The position numbers were made by a program, and so were the translations under genes. Shown in pieces: positions 8,886 to 17,746 of a stretch of 64,000 bases of DNA. Origin of the DNA: CBDBBY01 sp965203215 (GTDB lineage Bacteria; Pseudomonadota; Alphaproteobacteria; Rhodobacterales; Rhodobacteraceae); the NCBI GenBank assembly GCA_965203215.1, contig CBDBBY010000001.1, positions 4,030,001 through 4,094,000 of the forward strand, read 5' to 3'. Under the pieces are notes generated by a model. The model was not told the origin of the DNA. It ran no database searches and worked only from the letters and a program-made list of their open reading frames with translations. Positions within the stretch are counted from its first letter, which is position 1; each line of letters begins with the position of its first letter.

Positions 8886-9211
8886 CCGGTAGCTCCAATG
8901 CGAGAATTTGCATCATCACGCTAGCTGCCGCCAGACTCGTTTGCCATACTCAATCGTTTCGATGATCGTCGCACAATCCGCTGTGTGGACAAGCCGGACG
9001 CCTGCCACAATCTTAAGTCAGAGTGGTACTGACCAAATACGCAAGTGAGCCGCAGCGGAATTCGCTTCTGGGCATTGCGAACTTCGCCAGTTCAGCCTCT
9101 GTCCGCGGCGCCAGTTGACGCAGGTGGCCTTCCCTTCCGTGCTCAACGCGACGAAAATAGCGTCAAAGTCCTACTGGACGGAAAACCGACAACCTGGAGA
9201 AGCGGCCGCAG
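8886..9211. other. Divergent intergenic region between EamA and LysR genes
   Basis: This 326-bp stretch must contain the promoters for the leftward EamA gene and the rightward LysR gene. I could not identify a convincing operator palindrome or a terminator in it, and no coding sequence is evident. Confidence 0.5.
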
Positions 9212-10123
9212 GTGAAACCAAAGCAGAGGCACATTGACTGCTTCCTGGAGATAATTCGCCAAGGATCAATAGCGGGTGCGTCCCGGCAGCTGTCTATCAC
9301 GCAACCCGCCATCTCGCGAACTCTTGCCGACTTGGAGAAAATCCTCGGCGCGCGTCTAATGGAGCGAAACAGGTCCGGGATTAGTTTGACGCCGGAAGGC
9401 GAGACGTTCTTAAGATATGCCTCCGCAAGCGCTTCGGCGCTGGATCAGGGCGTGCGGCAAATCGCTCGAAGCAGGCGAGACGCTCGTCAATCCGTCAATG
9501 TCGGCGTCTTGCCTAACGTTGCTGCGCGGGTGCTTCCTGAAGCGATCGAAGCTTTCAAGTCTGAATATGCGGAGATACCCGTCCGAATTGCTACGGGCAC
9601 AAATAGGAAGCTGACCCAGTCCCTCAGGCAAGGGGAGCTCGACTTCATGGTAGGCAGGCTTGCCGCGCCGGAAGACATGTCAGGGCTTTCTTTCGAACCT
9701 CTTTTTCAGGAGGACCTCGTGGCAGTCGTACGGAATGGCCATCCGCTGCTGGCGACCATGGACATTCCCCAAGCTGCTGCCCGCTTGCAGGAGTTTACAG
9801 TTCTATTGCCTGCGCAGGGAACAATCATTCGCGAGGATGCGGAGCAGCTGCTTATTTCGATTGGCGGCAGCGAACCGAAGGATGTGATCGAGACTCTTTC
9901 CGTCGAATTCGGGCGCGCGTTTGTGTTGAGGACCGACGCCATTTGGATCACTCCAAGAGGTACCGTCGCACGCGAGATAGCGACCGAAGAGCTTTCGGTG
10001 CTGGACATTGACACCGCGGCCACGCGTGGAACCGTGGGAATAACGACGCAGCAAGGCCCAAGGCTGTCTTCGTATGCCCGCCGACTCGCGGAGATTGTGC
10101 GTCAAACGTCGATTGAAACTTGA
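9212..10123 (+). CDS. LysR-family transcriptional regulator, PcaQ/GbpR-like
   Basis: The 303-residue protein starts at GTG 9212. It has a LysR helix-turn-helix (residues about 6-65, GSIAGASRQLSITQPAISRT) and a substrate-binding effector domain (about 90-300, with LRQGELDFMVGRLAAPEDMSGL). The closest pattern I recognise is the PcaQ/GbpR group, which responds to aromatic or sugar metabolites. It precedes, on the same strand, a TRAP importer and a sulfatase and probably controls them. It is not claimed to be PcaQ itself. Confidence 0.88.
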   Translation: MKPKQRHIDCFLEIIRQGSIAGASRQLSITQPAISRTLADLEKILGARLMERNRSGISLTPEGETFLRYASASASALDQGVRQIARSRRDARQSVNVGVLPNVAARVLPEAIEAFKSEYAEIPVRIATGTNRKLTQSLRQGELDFMVGRLAAPEDMSGLSFEPLFQEDLVAVVRNGHPLLATMDIPQAAARLQEFTVLLPAQGTIIREDAEQLLISIGGSEPKDVIETLSVEFGRAFVLRTDAIWITPRGTVAREIATEELSVLDIDTAATRGTVGITTQQGPRLSSYARRLAEIVRQTSIET

Positions 10124-10214
10124 TCAAAATGTAATTTTAATGGGCAATTTTGCATTTTATATGCATTTTTTGACCTGATATGAACGCGCCTGAAACAACT
10201 TTAGGAGGAAACTG

Positions 10215-11159
10215 ATGGGTATTGTCAAGAACAGTCTCATTGCGGCGGGACTCATGTTTGCTGCTGCAGCGGCCAGTGCGCAAACACTCTCCGTGGGATC
10301 CAACCCGCAGGGGTCGCTGGCGTACGCGACGGGGGCGGCGGTCTCAAAGGTCGCAATCGAAAAGGCCGACCTGAAAATGCGGGTGGTGCCGCAAGGCGGC
10401 CCGAACGTCGTGATTCCGCTGGTCAATGCGGGTGAATTGGATTTCTCGATTGCGAACGGCGCGGTGTCGTTCGAAGCATTCGAAGGCGACGGCAGCTTCA
10501 AATCAGCTCAAGAGAATGTTCGCGTGGCGGCCGTTTTGTTCCTGCTTCGCAGTGGCTTCATGGTTCGCGCCGACAGCGATATCGAGACTGTCGCGGATTT
10601 GGCGGGCAAACGTGTCGCAAGCGAATTCCTGAAGCAAAAGACTGTCGCCAAGAATGCTGGAGCGGTGATGGGTCTGGCGGGCTTGAGCTACGCGGATGTG
10701 GAAGGCGTTCCCGTTCCGAACGGCCTCCGCGGCGTTGAGGACTTCGAAGCCGGCAAAGTGGATGCGACTTTCTTTTCGCTCACTTCGGGACGGACAAAAC
10801 AAGCCGCCGCCGCGATTGATGGCGGCATTCGCATTCTGCCGCTCTCGGTCGAGCAAAGCGATGAATTGACTGCTGCTGTTCCCGGCGCATGGATTGCTCC
10901 TTTGAAGCCAGGACCGAATCTGCCTGGAGTCGAACAGGAGCAAGGCGGATTCGCGACGCCGTTCGTTGTGCTCACCAGCACCAATGTTTCCGATGAAGCA
11001 GTCTATGCGCTGGTCAAGGCACTGCACGGAAACAAGGACGCCTTGGTGGCCTCCCTCGGGGCGTTCGCGGGGTTCGACCCGGCCAAGATGAACGCGGATA
11101 TCGGTGTGCCGTTCCATGACGGGGCGGCAAAGTTCTATTCCGAAATGGATATGATGTAG
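10215..11159 (+). CDS. TAXI-family TRAP transporter solute-binding protein
   Basis: The 314-residue protein begins with a signal peptide (VKNSLIAAGLMFAAAAASAQ). It continues with the TAXI-type start TLSVGSNPQGSLAYATGAAV and internal segments such as VVPQGGPNVVIPLVNAGELD. TAXI proteins are periplasmic receptors for TRAP secondary transporters, often for organic acids. A strong TTAGGAGGAAAC precedes the ATG. The fused permease gene lies 71 bp downstream. Confidence 0.92.
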   Translation: MGIVKNSLIAAGLMFAAAAASAQTLSVGSNPQGSLAYATGAAVSKVAIEKADLKMRVVPQGGPNVVIPLVNAGELDFSIANGAVSFEAFEGDGSFKSAQENVRVAAVLFLLRSGFMVRADSDIETVADLAGKRVASEFLKQKTVAKNAGAVMGLAGLSYADVEGVPVPNGLRGVEDFEAGKVDATFFSLTSGRTKQAAAAIDGGIRILPLSVEQSDELTAAVPGAWIAPLKPGPNLPGVEQEQGGFATPFVVLTSTNVSDEAVYALVKALHGNKDALVASLGAFAGFDPAKMNADIGVPFHDGAAKFYSEMDMM

Positions 11160-11230
11160 GCCGATCAGCGGCGCGGATGATTTCGAGTTCGCGCCGCTCC
11201 CGTTGTCATCTGCAATGACGAGAGGGTGCC

Positions 11231-13174
11231 ATGGCCGAGCCAGCCGTGAACAGCGAGGCTGTGCCGAAGGATGCGACGGACAATCCGCGCATTTTGCAGA
11301 TCGCCAAGATCATGGGCGGCGCGTTGGTTTGCCTCGCCCTTGCCGAGGCGCTCGATCTCTACCGTACCGTTGGCATGGTCCTTATCAAGGAGCAGCTTCT
11401 GGCCGTCATTTTGGGGTTGGCGCTGGCCACTGTGCTCGTCGCCAAGCCTTTCGTCCGAAACTCGCCTCGACTGCGGGTGCCTTGGTACGATGTTGCAGCC
11501 GCCATTTTGTGTTTTGGCGCATGTCTATACGTTGCTGTCTTCTATCTTGAGATCGTGGATACGCTATTTGAGCGGCCGACAGCATCCGTAGTTTCAGGTA
11601 CGATCATCATTGCAAGCGTGGCTGAATGCCTTCGTCGGACGGCGGGGCCGCTTCTGTTCGGATTTGTTCTCTTCTTCTTGGCCTTCGGGCTCATGGGGCA
11701 TCTGATACCCGGTCATTTCCAGGGCCGGGATGTCGATCTGGATCGGCTGATGATTTATGTCGGGCTGGATTCAAACGGGATAATCGGGCTCCCGATCGGA
11801 GTCGTGGCCTCAATCGTGATCGCCTTCATTTTCTTCGGAAGCCTTCTGAATGCGTCCGGCGGATCAGGGTTCTTCACCGAAATCTCAACTGCATTGATGG
11901 GCCGGTACCGAGGCGGCTCGGCCAAGATCGCCGTGGTGGCCTCGTCGCTGTTCGGCTCGATCTCCGGAAGCGCGGTCTCCAACGTCGTTTCGACGGGCGT
12001 CATCACTATCCCAATGATGAAAAAGGGCGGCTACCCTTCCGAAAAAGCTGGAGCCATTGAAGCGGTGGCCTCGACCGGCGGGCAACTCATGCCGCCAATG
12101 ATGGGGGCGGCGGCGTTCCTGATGGCCGAATTTTTGTCGGTCCCTTTCACAGATGTCATTCTCGCGGCCCTGATCCCGGCCGTTTTGTACTATGTTTCGC
12201 TCTTCATCCAGGCCGACCTCTATGCAGGCCGAGAGAACATCAAGCCCGCCGAGGATGTATCGTTGCGCGCCTCGGAGGTTCTATCCAAGGGCTGGCCCTA
12301 CATCATCCCGTTCTTCGTGATCATATTCGGGCTGTTTCAGTTGAACCTGCGCCCGCAAACGGCGGCGATGTATGCCGTGGGAGTGACCATCCCCATCGCA
12401 CTGATTTGGGGATACCGAGGCGTTCGCATGCCTTGGCAGAAGACTTTCACGGCGCTTGGCACGACCGGGGTCGCGGTTACAAATCTGCTTATGGTCTCGG
12501 GCATGGCCGGCGTGGTGATCGGCGTTCTCAACATCACCGGCCTTGGTTTCGCCCTGACGCAAGCGATTATCCAGCTGTCGGGCGGGAATCTTGCGATCAT
12601 CCTTCTGATGGCGGGCGCGATCTCGATCATCCTTGGGATGGGCATGCCGACAGTGGGCGTGTATCTCTTGTTGGCGACGCTGGTGATTCCCTCCATGGTG
12701 GAGGCAGGCGTGCCGCCGATTGCCGCGCATATGTTCGCTTTCTATTTCGGCATCCTGTCGATGATCACGCCGCCTGTGGCCGCAGCAGCCTTCGCCGCCG
12801 CAACGGTTGCCAAATCAGACTTCCTGCGCACCGGGTTCGCGGCAGTGGCATTCGGTTGGCCTGCCTACGTCGTGCCTTTCATCTTTGCACTGTCGCCGGA
12901 GATGTTGTGGCAAGGCACGCCGTTTGAGATCGCCAGAATCTTTCTTTTGTCGGTCGCCGGCGTGTTTTTGATCTCGGCCGGCTGGATCGGGTTTTGGGCG
13001 GGTCGCATGGGCGCTCCATGGCGAATAGCCTTTGTGGTTGCCGGGGTCGCCTGCCTGCTTCCGGGTTCGACAATCCCTGGCGGTGCCGCACTCGATGTAT
13101 TCGGACTGATTGCCGGCGCACTGATGATCGGAACACGTTCCATGATGAACCGCGGGGCTGCGGCAAATGCCTAA
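11231..13174 (+). CDS. TRAP transporter fused permease (DctQM-type, TAXI-associated)
   Basis: The 647-residue membrane protein begins with a DctQ-like four-helix part (about 25-160) fused to a DctM-like large permease (about 170-560). Typical stretches include GSSLFGSISGSAVSNVVSTG and MGMPTVGVYLLLATLVIPSM. TAXI receptors always pair with such fused permeases, which run on a sodium or proton gradient. The stop lies eight bases inside the next gene, the sulfatase, so import and desulfation are likely linked. Confidence 0.93.
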   Translation: MAEPAVNSEAVPKDATDNPRILQIAKIMGGALVCLALAEALDLYRTVGMVLIKEQLLAVILGLALATVLVAKPFVRNSPRLRVPWYDVAAAILCFGACLYVAVFYLEIVDTLFERPTASVVSGTIIIASVAECLRRTAGPLLFGFVLFFLAFGLMGHLIPGHFQGRDVDLDRLMIYVGLDSNGIIGLPIGVVASIVIAFIFFGSLLNASGGSGFFTEISTALMGRYRGGSAKIAVVASSLFGSISGSAVSNVVSTGVITIPMMKKGGYPSEKAGAIEAVASTGGQLMPPMMGAAAFLMAEFLSVPFTDVILAALIPAVLYYVSLFIQADLYAGRENIKPAEDVSLRASEVLSKGWPYIIPFFVIIFGLFQLNLRPQTAAMYAVGVTIPIALIWGYRGVRMPWQKTFTALGTTGVAVTNLLMVSGMAGVVIGVLNITGLGFALTQAIIQLSGGNLAIILLMAGAISIILGMGMPTVGVYLLLATLVIPSMVEAGVPPIAAHMFAFYFGILSMITPPVAAAAFAAATVAKSDFLRTGFAAVAFGWPAYVVPFIFALSPEMLWQGTPFEIARIFLLSVAGVFLISAGWIGFWAGRMGAPWRIAFVVAGVACLLPGSTIPGGAALDVFGLIAGALMIGTRSMMNRGAAANA

Positions 13175-14708
13175 GAAACCAAACTTCATTCTGTTCATCA
13201 GCGATCAGCATCGGGCGGACTATCTTGGATGCATGGGGCATCCGGTACTGAAGACTCCCAACATCGATGCAATTGCCGAGAGAGGGACAAAATGGAACCG
13301 CTTCTATGTCGCAAGCCCCGTTTGCATGCCCAACCGCGCGAGCCTTATGACTTGCCGCGTGCCGTCGAGCCATGGAGTTCGCTCGAACGGCATTCCGCTG
13401 GACAAGAGAAACGTCACATTTGTCGAGCTATTGAAGGAGGCTGGATACAGGACCGCATTGATCGGAAAGAGCCATCTGCAGAATTCCTCGGGCAAGCCGC
13501 CCATGCTCAAGAGGCCAGTTGCGAGACCAGGCTTTCATCGCGCCATTGGGCCGATGTCGGAAGCCGTGCGCCATGATCTTCAGGTCTACAATCAAGAAGC
13601 CCCTGGAAAGGATCATAATCTGCCCACTCCGTTTTACGGGTTCGACCATGTTGAGCTTGTATCCGGCCATGGCGACAAGTGCGGCGGAGATTATCGAAAA
13701 TGGCTCCTTGAACGTGAACCAAATGCCGACGGCTTCTTGGGTGCAGACAATCAGTTGACCCATGACTACGCTTGCCCGCAGGCTGTTCGCACTGCGTTGC
13801 CCGTGGAATTGTATTCGACCAGCTACATTGCGGAACGAGCGGCGGCGTGGCTTGATGCGAACTCGGATGATGATCAGCCGTATTTTCTAATGGTTTCATT
13901 CCCCGATCCGCATCATCCATTCAACCCGCCGGGCCGGTATTGGGACATGTACGACCCGGATGAAATGCAAGTCCCCGAAGCATTCAAGGTCAATGACTGG
14001 TCGCCGCCTCCGCACGTTGCGGGCATCATTGGCGACCGCGAAGAAGGTCGCGCAAAACTCCAAGGCATGGGAACGATCGGGGCGGGCGAACGCGAAGCCT
14101 TGGAAGCGCGGGCACTCACCTGCGGGATGATATCGATGATTGACGACGCGATAGGCCGCGTTCGGGAGGCGGGACAGGCAAAGTCGGCGGTGACCATTTT
14201 TACATCCGATCACGGCGATCACTTGGGCGATCACCAACTTCTTTTCAAAGGTGCGGAGCAATACGAGCAGATCACGCGGGTACCGTTCATTTGGTCCGAC
14301 CCCGCCGACCCCGAAACGCGCGACGTGGACGACATCGGACAAACCCATGACATTGGCGTGACTATCCTCGAACGAGCGATGATAGAGCCTGCGATTGGGA
14401 TGCAAGGCCGATCATTGTTGAATGGTGGGCGAAAGAATGCATTCATCCAATACGATCATCAGAAGACGAACCCGGGTCTGGGAATCGGTCCAAGGGTCCA
14501 CACGATACGTTCCGGCGACTACAGGCTTTCCCTGTTCGACGGTGTCGAATGGGGAGAGCTTTACGATATCGCGAGCGATCCCGGCGAATTCCGCAACCTA
14601 TGGAGCGATCCCGAGTGGGCAAGCGTGCGCGCGACTTTGATCGAAGAGCTTGCCCGAGCGGAGATCGCTGCCGTGGACCGAGCCCCATTTCCGACAGGTC
14701 AGGCATGA
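13167..14708 (+). CDS. Sulfatase (formylglycine-dependent, arylsulfatase family)
   Basis: The 513-residue protein has the sulfatase signature C53-M-P-N-R-A-S, in which Cys53 would become formylglycine, plus metal ligands in FISDQH near residue 13 and SDHGDHLGDH near residue 355. No signal peptide is evident, so it is probably cytoplasmic. Its ATG lies inside the TRAP permease gene (8-bp overlap), so it is co-translated with the importer. A sulfate ester brought in by the TRAP system is the likely substrate (inference). Choline-sulfatase-like or glycan-sulfatase functions cannot be separated by eye. Confidence 0.92.
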   Translation: MPKKPNFILFISDQHRADYLGCMGHPVLKTPNIDAIAERGTKWNRFYVASPVCMPNRASLMTCRVPSSHGVRSNGIPLDKRNVTFVELLKEAGYRTALIGKSHLQNSSGKPPMLKRPVARPGFHRAIGPMSEAVRHDLQVYNQEAPGKDHNLPTPFYGFDHVELVSGHGDKCGGDYRKWLLEREPNADGFLGADNQLTHDYACPQAVRTALPVELYSTSYIAERAAAWLDANSDDDQPYFLMVSFPDPHHPFNPPGRYWDMYDPDEMQVPEAFKVNDWSPPPHVAGIIGDREEGRAKLQGMGTIGAGEREALEARALTCGMISMIDDAIGRVREAGQAKSAVTIFTSDHGDHLGDHQLLFKGAEQYEQITRVPFIWSDPADPETRDVDDIGQTHDIGVTILERAMIEPAIGMQGRSLLNGGRKNAFIQYDHQKTNPGLGIGPRVHTIRSGDYRLSLFDGVEWGELYDIASDPGEFRNLWSDPEWASVRATLIEELARAEIAAVDRAPFPTGQA

Positions 14709-15002
14709 GACAGCATAGAGCGAGGAAATCAGAATGAGCAGCAAGAGGACTGCATTGGTGACTTCGGCGCATGCGAGCGACTTTGTCTGGCGCTGACGTG
14801 GCCATTCCGCATGTGCTGGATGACCGGTCTTGCTTCTCGGGATTTCAGCCGATGCAGGTAGGGAAAACCTAAATCCCACTCTCGCCGAGGGGATGATGAA
14901 GTCGGAAGTGGACCATCGTTCGCGAAAGGCTGGCGTGCGGCCTTCGTTGGCTTAGCCATCACCTCGGCTGGCGTGTTTCAAGCGGGAAGACGTGCTGCCA
15001 TA

Positions 15003-15218
15003 TTATTGCAATCGCTCGGCGATCCACATTTTTATGAGCGACTGGCGCGCAACACCGAGCTGCTTCGCCTGCCGGTCCAGTCTTGAGACCATCCAAGCTG
15101 GAAAATCAACATTGACGCGCTTCGCCTGCATGTTCTTTCGCTGCGCTTTGGACCAATCGACGAAATCGCTCACGTCCTCGCCCGAGTCGAACTTCTGATC
15201 GAATTCATGTGCTTTCAT
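15003..15218 (-). CDS. BrnA/CopG-type antitoxin paired with a broken brnT
   Basis: The 71-residue protein contains a ribbon-helix-helix (AKRVNVDFPAWMVSRLDRQA, then GVARQSLIKMWIAERL) after an acidic N-terminus (FDSGEDVSDFVDWSKA). This layout is the short BrnA/CopG antitoxin class paired with BrnT-like toxins. Its ATG overlaps the stop of the upstream brnT remnant in an ATGA junction. The coding sequence is intact although its partner toxin carries an amber codon. Confidence 0.85.
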   Translation of the reverse strand: MKAHEFDQKFDSGEDVSDFVDWSKAQRKNMQAKRVNVDFPAWMVSRLDRQAKQLGVARQSLIKMWIAERLQ

Positions 15219-15481
15219 AGTTCAATCTCCTTTCTCCGGGCTTGACGGACCGAGATAATCCGGATGTTCTCGCCACGATATGTACAAACTGCTGTCCAGT
15301 ACTGCCCCTTAATCTTCCCTATCACCAAGAAGCGCGGCTCGTCTTCGTTACGAGTGGGCGCCTCCAGCATCCAAGGATCATCCCACAGCTCCTATGCTTC
15401 ATCGAAGTCGATGCCATGCTTGACCTTGTTCGCCACGCTCTTGGCAGGGTCATGCTCAAAAATCATGAAATTATATGGCAT
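15215..15481 (-). pseudogene. brnT-like toxin pseudogene with an in-frame amber codon
   Basis: Read from ATG 15481, the frame encodes a BrnT-like protein: FEHDPAKSVANKVKHGIDFD, then EA-stop-ELWDDPWMLEAP, and RGENIRIISVRQARRKEIEL, ending at 15215 after 89 codons. Codon 30 is TAG, where BrnT relatives normally have a residue such as Gln (EAQELWDD), consistent with a CAG-to-TAG change. No other lesion is visible, so the toxin was probably inactivated recently by a single substitution. The gene ends in a four-base overlap with its antitoxin. Confidence 0.85.
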
Positions 15482-15504
15482 AGAAATCATTTCGTTTCAA
15501 TCTA

Positions 15505-16572
15505 GGGCCTGTTAACACTAGAATTTTGCTTGGTTCCATGCTTAAGTGACTGTCAACAAAGACATAAAAGTCGAGCGGTGCACAGTCATGAAACAAATCA
15601 CAGCAAAACAGTGCGCGAAAATCCACCCTTTTCTCCCGGTTCAGCGGGGGAACGTGCGAATTCCCAACATCACTTTCATCAATGCGGTCCTGTACGTCCT
15701 GGAGAACGGCTGCAAATGGCGCGCGTTGCCGGAGCGCTTCGGAAAATGGCAGACGGTCTACGCCCGGTTCCGCCGCTGGTCGCGCAGAGGCGTTCTCGAG
15801 CGGCTGTTCGCCGCGCTTCGGCTGCATGCGCCTGGCGAGGATACGAACTGCTTCGGCCTCGACAGCGCCTGTGCCGAGGTGCATCCCGACGGCACCGGAG
15901 CGTGAAAGACGAACGGGCCGCAAAGCATCGGCAATTCGCGCGGCGGATGGCACGCGAAGATCCACATGGTCTCCGCAAGTGACCGGCAGCCAATGATTTT
16001 TCGCCTGTCCGACGGGCAAGCGCACGACGCGCCCGAAGGCCGCGCCCTGCTGGAGAACTGGTGGCATATTTTAGTCAGATAGTACCGTATTTTGCGGACG
16101 GAAAGGAGACGTTCAAAGTTTGCCGACCAGCCGCAGGTCCTCGCACCTTTTCCTTTGTACAGTTCAATGAATTCCGAGATCGGCTTCTCAGTCCGCTTGA
16201 TGGAATTGTAGATGCTGCGCCGGAACCAGCAAGCATCAAATGGACTCTAATGAGTCGAACCTTCCACTAGGACGGTCCAGTCGCGGACGCGCCTCTGGCG
16301 GTGGACCGCGCCTGCGAAGGCGACGAGACCCGCCGGCTCATCCGTGACATTGGGATGACGCCGGTCGTGCCGCCGAAGGCAAACCGGAAAGTCACATGGG
16401 ATTGCGGCCGGGAAACCTGCAAGCGTCGCAACGTGATCGAACGTCTGTTCCGGAAATTCAAGGGCTGCCGGCGCATTTTCACGCGGTTCGACAAGCTCGA
16501 CGCGACGTATCCAGGCTTCGTGAGCCTCGCTGCCGTCGTCGAAATGATGCATGATTTAGTATGGATAGGCCC
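15505..16572 (+). mobile_element. IS5-type (IS427-like) insertion sequence, copy A, disrupted
   Basis: The element is bounded by imperfect inverted repeats starting GGGCCTGTTAACACTAGAAT at 15505 and, on the other strand, GGGCCTATCCATACTAAATC ending at 16572. Each end is flanked by TA. It holds one transposase reading frame in the plus direction, broken by a nonsense codon and by an insertion of about 210 bp (16062-16275). Without that insert it would be about 860 bp, the usual IS427-group length. A second, opposite copy lies at 17747-18513. Confidence 0.85.
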
Positions 16573-16588
16573 TAAAATATGCCATTAG
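15588..16588 (+). pseudogene. IS5-family transposase pseudogene (copy A)
   Basis: The frame opens MKQITAKQCAKIHPFLPVQR and continues into VLENGCKWRALPERFGKW. It reaches a TGA at 15903-15905 directly after GTGA, where copy B has Arg in GTGARKTNGPQ. The same frame then continues KTNGPQSIGNSRGGW up to LLENW, where about 210 bp of foreign sequence intervenes. The C-terminal catalytic part resumes as VDRACEGDETRRL and GMTPVVPPKANRK, ending in IERLFRKFKGCRRIFTRFDK. Both lesions should abolish activity. Confidence 0.85.
16062..16275 (-). pseudogene. Fragment of an IS630-type transposase C-terminus inserted in IS5 copy A
   Basis: On the minus strand this stretch reads WFRRSIYNSIKRTEKPISEF followed by IELYKGKGARTCGWSANFER. 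That spacing of residues matches the C-terminal part of IS630-type transposases. Compare RRGVNDSIKYLKWSILDFIA in the better preserved fragment at 51890-52225. There is no start codon and no complete domain. How it entered the IS5 copy is unclear, because no target duplication was found. Confidence 0.5.
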
Positions 16589-16685
16589 GTAGCTAAACTA
16601 CTACACGCAGAGCGGGCGTATCACATTCCAGTTGAAATATAACACTAAGTTCTATAGCAGATGGCACGGCAGCTTTGGAACCTAG

Positions 16686-17057
16686 GTGAGAATATTCAAG
16701 ACTAAATGGTTCGACCGCTTTGCGCGCAAGGAAAGGGTCGAAACCTCAGCCATTCGCGATGCCATAGCACGTGCCGAGCGTGGCCAGATTGACGCCGATC
16801 TTGGTGGCGGTGTGATAAAGCAGCGGGTGGCGCGACCGGGGCAGGGACGTTCAGGTGGCTACCGTACATTGGTTCTGCTGCAATTGGGACAGCGGGCAGT
16901 ATTTGCTTACGGCTTTGCAAAAAGCGATCGGGGTAACATTCGAGGGGATGAGCTGACGGCACTGCGCGAATTGGCGACCGAACTGCTTGGATACAACGAA
17001 GAGGAACTCGCACAGGCCTTGGAGGCTGGCGCACTGATCGAGGTAATGGACGAATGA
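16686..17057 (+). CDS. RelE/HigB-like toxin of a type II TA module
   Basis: The 123-residue protein (GTG start) begins MRIFKTKWFDRFARKERVET and contains GGGVIKQRVARPGQGRSGGY followed by RTLVLLQLGQRAVFAYGFAK. This is the pattern of the RelE/HigB relatives (PF06296-like) that are paired with a downstream XRE antitoxin. The toxin-first order with a four-base overlap to the next gene fits HigBA-type modules. It lies between two inverted IS5 copies. Confidence 0.88.
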   Translation: MRIFKTKWFDRFARKERVETSAIRDAIARAERGQIDADLGGGVIKQRVARPGQGRSGGYRTLVLLQLGQRAVFAYGFAKSDRGNIRGDELTALRELATELLGYNEEELAQALEAGALIEVMDE

Positions 17058-17371
17058 CCAAGACTTATCGCAGCGACATTTTGGCGGCAGCCCACGAGAC
17101 GGCCGAAGATCTGCACGATGCAGGCGTCATGGAAAAGCGCACCTTGCGGCGCTTCGACGAGATGTGCCTTACCCCGGTCGAGCCCATGAACGCCGCTGCG
17201 ATTCGTGCCCTGCGCGCGCGTGAGCGGGTCAGCCAGGCGGTGTTCGCGCGACACCTCAATGTGACGACGGGGCTCGTGAGCCAGTGGGAACGCGGCGAGA
17301 AGCGCCCGGCTGGCCCCTCTCTGAAACTGCTGAGTTTGGTTCAAAATAAAGGCCTTGAGGCGATTGCGTGA
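17054..17371 (+). CDS. XRE-family antitoxin (HigA-like)
   Basis: The 105-residue protein has a C-terminal XRE helix-turn-helix: AAIRALRARERVSQAVFARH, then LNVTTGLVSQWERGEKRPAG. An N-terminal region (residues 1-50) would contact the toxin. The ATG overlaps the toxin stop (ATGA). Such antitoxins repress their own operon. The sequence appears intact. Confidence 0.88.
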   Translation: MTKTYRSDILAAAHETAEDLHDAGVMEKRTLRRFDEMCLTPVEPMNAAAIRALRARERVSQAVFARHLNVTTGLVSQWERGEKRPAGPSLKLLSLVQNKGLEAIA

Positions 17372-17422
17372 CGAAGTATGCAATGCAGAGGCCGAGTCGG
17401 ATAAGGCCTGAAAGGAAACGAG

Positions 17423-17503
17423 ATGAGCACTTTTGGCGGCGATATGATCCAATCCCTGAATGAAACTATTGCCCATGCAAAAGGTAAGCGGCTTGGACTG
17501 TGA
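17423..17503 (+). pseudogene. Truncated 5' end of a second XRE-type antitoxin gene
   Basis: A ribosome-binding site (AAAGGAAACG) precedes ATG 17423. The 26-codon frame reads MSTFGGDMIQSLNETIAHAK before it stops. That opening closely resembles the start of helix-turn-helix antitoxins of about 100 residues that follow RelE-like toxins. The helix-turn-helix itself is missing, probably lost through the IS30 and IS5 insertions immediately downstream. Confidence 0.5.
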
Positions 17504-17524
17504 GCGATACCTGAACTGCGAGTC

Positions 17525-17662
17525 CTATTGGTTTTCAGGGTAGGGGGATCGTCCCATTTCTTCCATCATCCTTTCTCTGAAGACCTCAGCAGTGGTCTTC
17601 CATCCGAGGCATTTGCGAGGGGTGCGGTTGAGGCGATCACAGATCACTTTCATATCGTGAAT
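17525..17662 (-). pseudogene. IS30-family transposase C-terminal remnant
   Basis: The minus strand encodes DMKVICDRLNRTPRKCLGWK followed by TTAEVFRERMMEEMG. This is the well-known IS30 C-terminal pattern (ICDRLN-RPRKCLG-TPAEVF). Everything upstream of this tail is lost, and the IS5 copy B begins 85 bases further on. Confidence 0.8.
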
Positions 17663-17746
17663 TGTGATTGCCGTGATGTCGCGCCAGCGCGCCACCGAGG
17701 AGGAGAAGGCGGCGGTCAAGGAGGGGCGGACGGCGAGCGAGATCTA

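Noticed and set aside
10140..10185. Terminator after the LysR gene (TGCAT-TTTAT-ATGCA followed by T6)
   Set aside because: The stem is only five AT-rich base pairs and lies directly before the TAXI gene, so it is too weak to call.
16062..16584. 12-bp inverted repeat TGGCATATTTTA at 16062-16073 and 16573-16584
   Set aside because: It straddles the IS5 right boundary and an internal insert. No coherent element is bounded by it, so it may be coincidental or a trace of a rearrangement.
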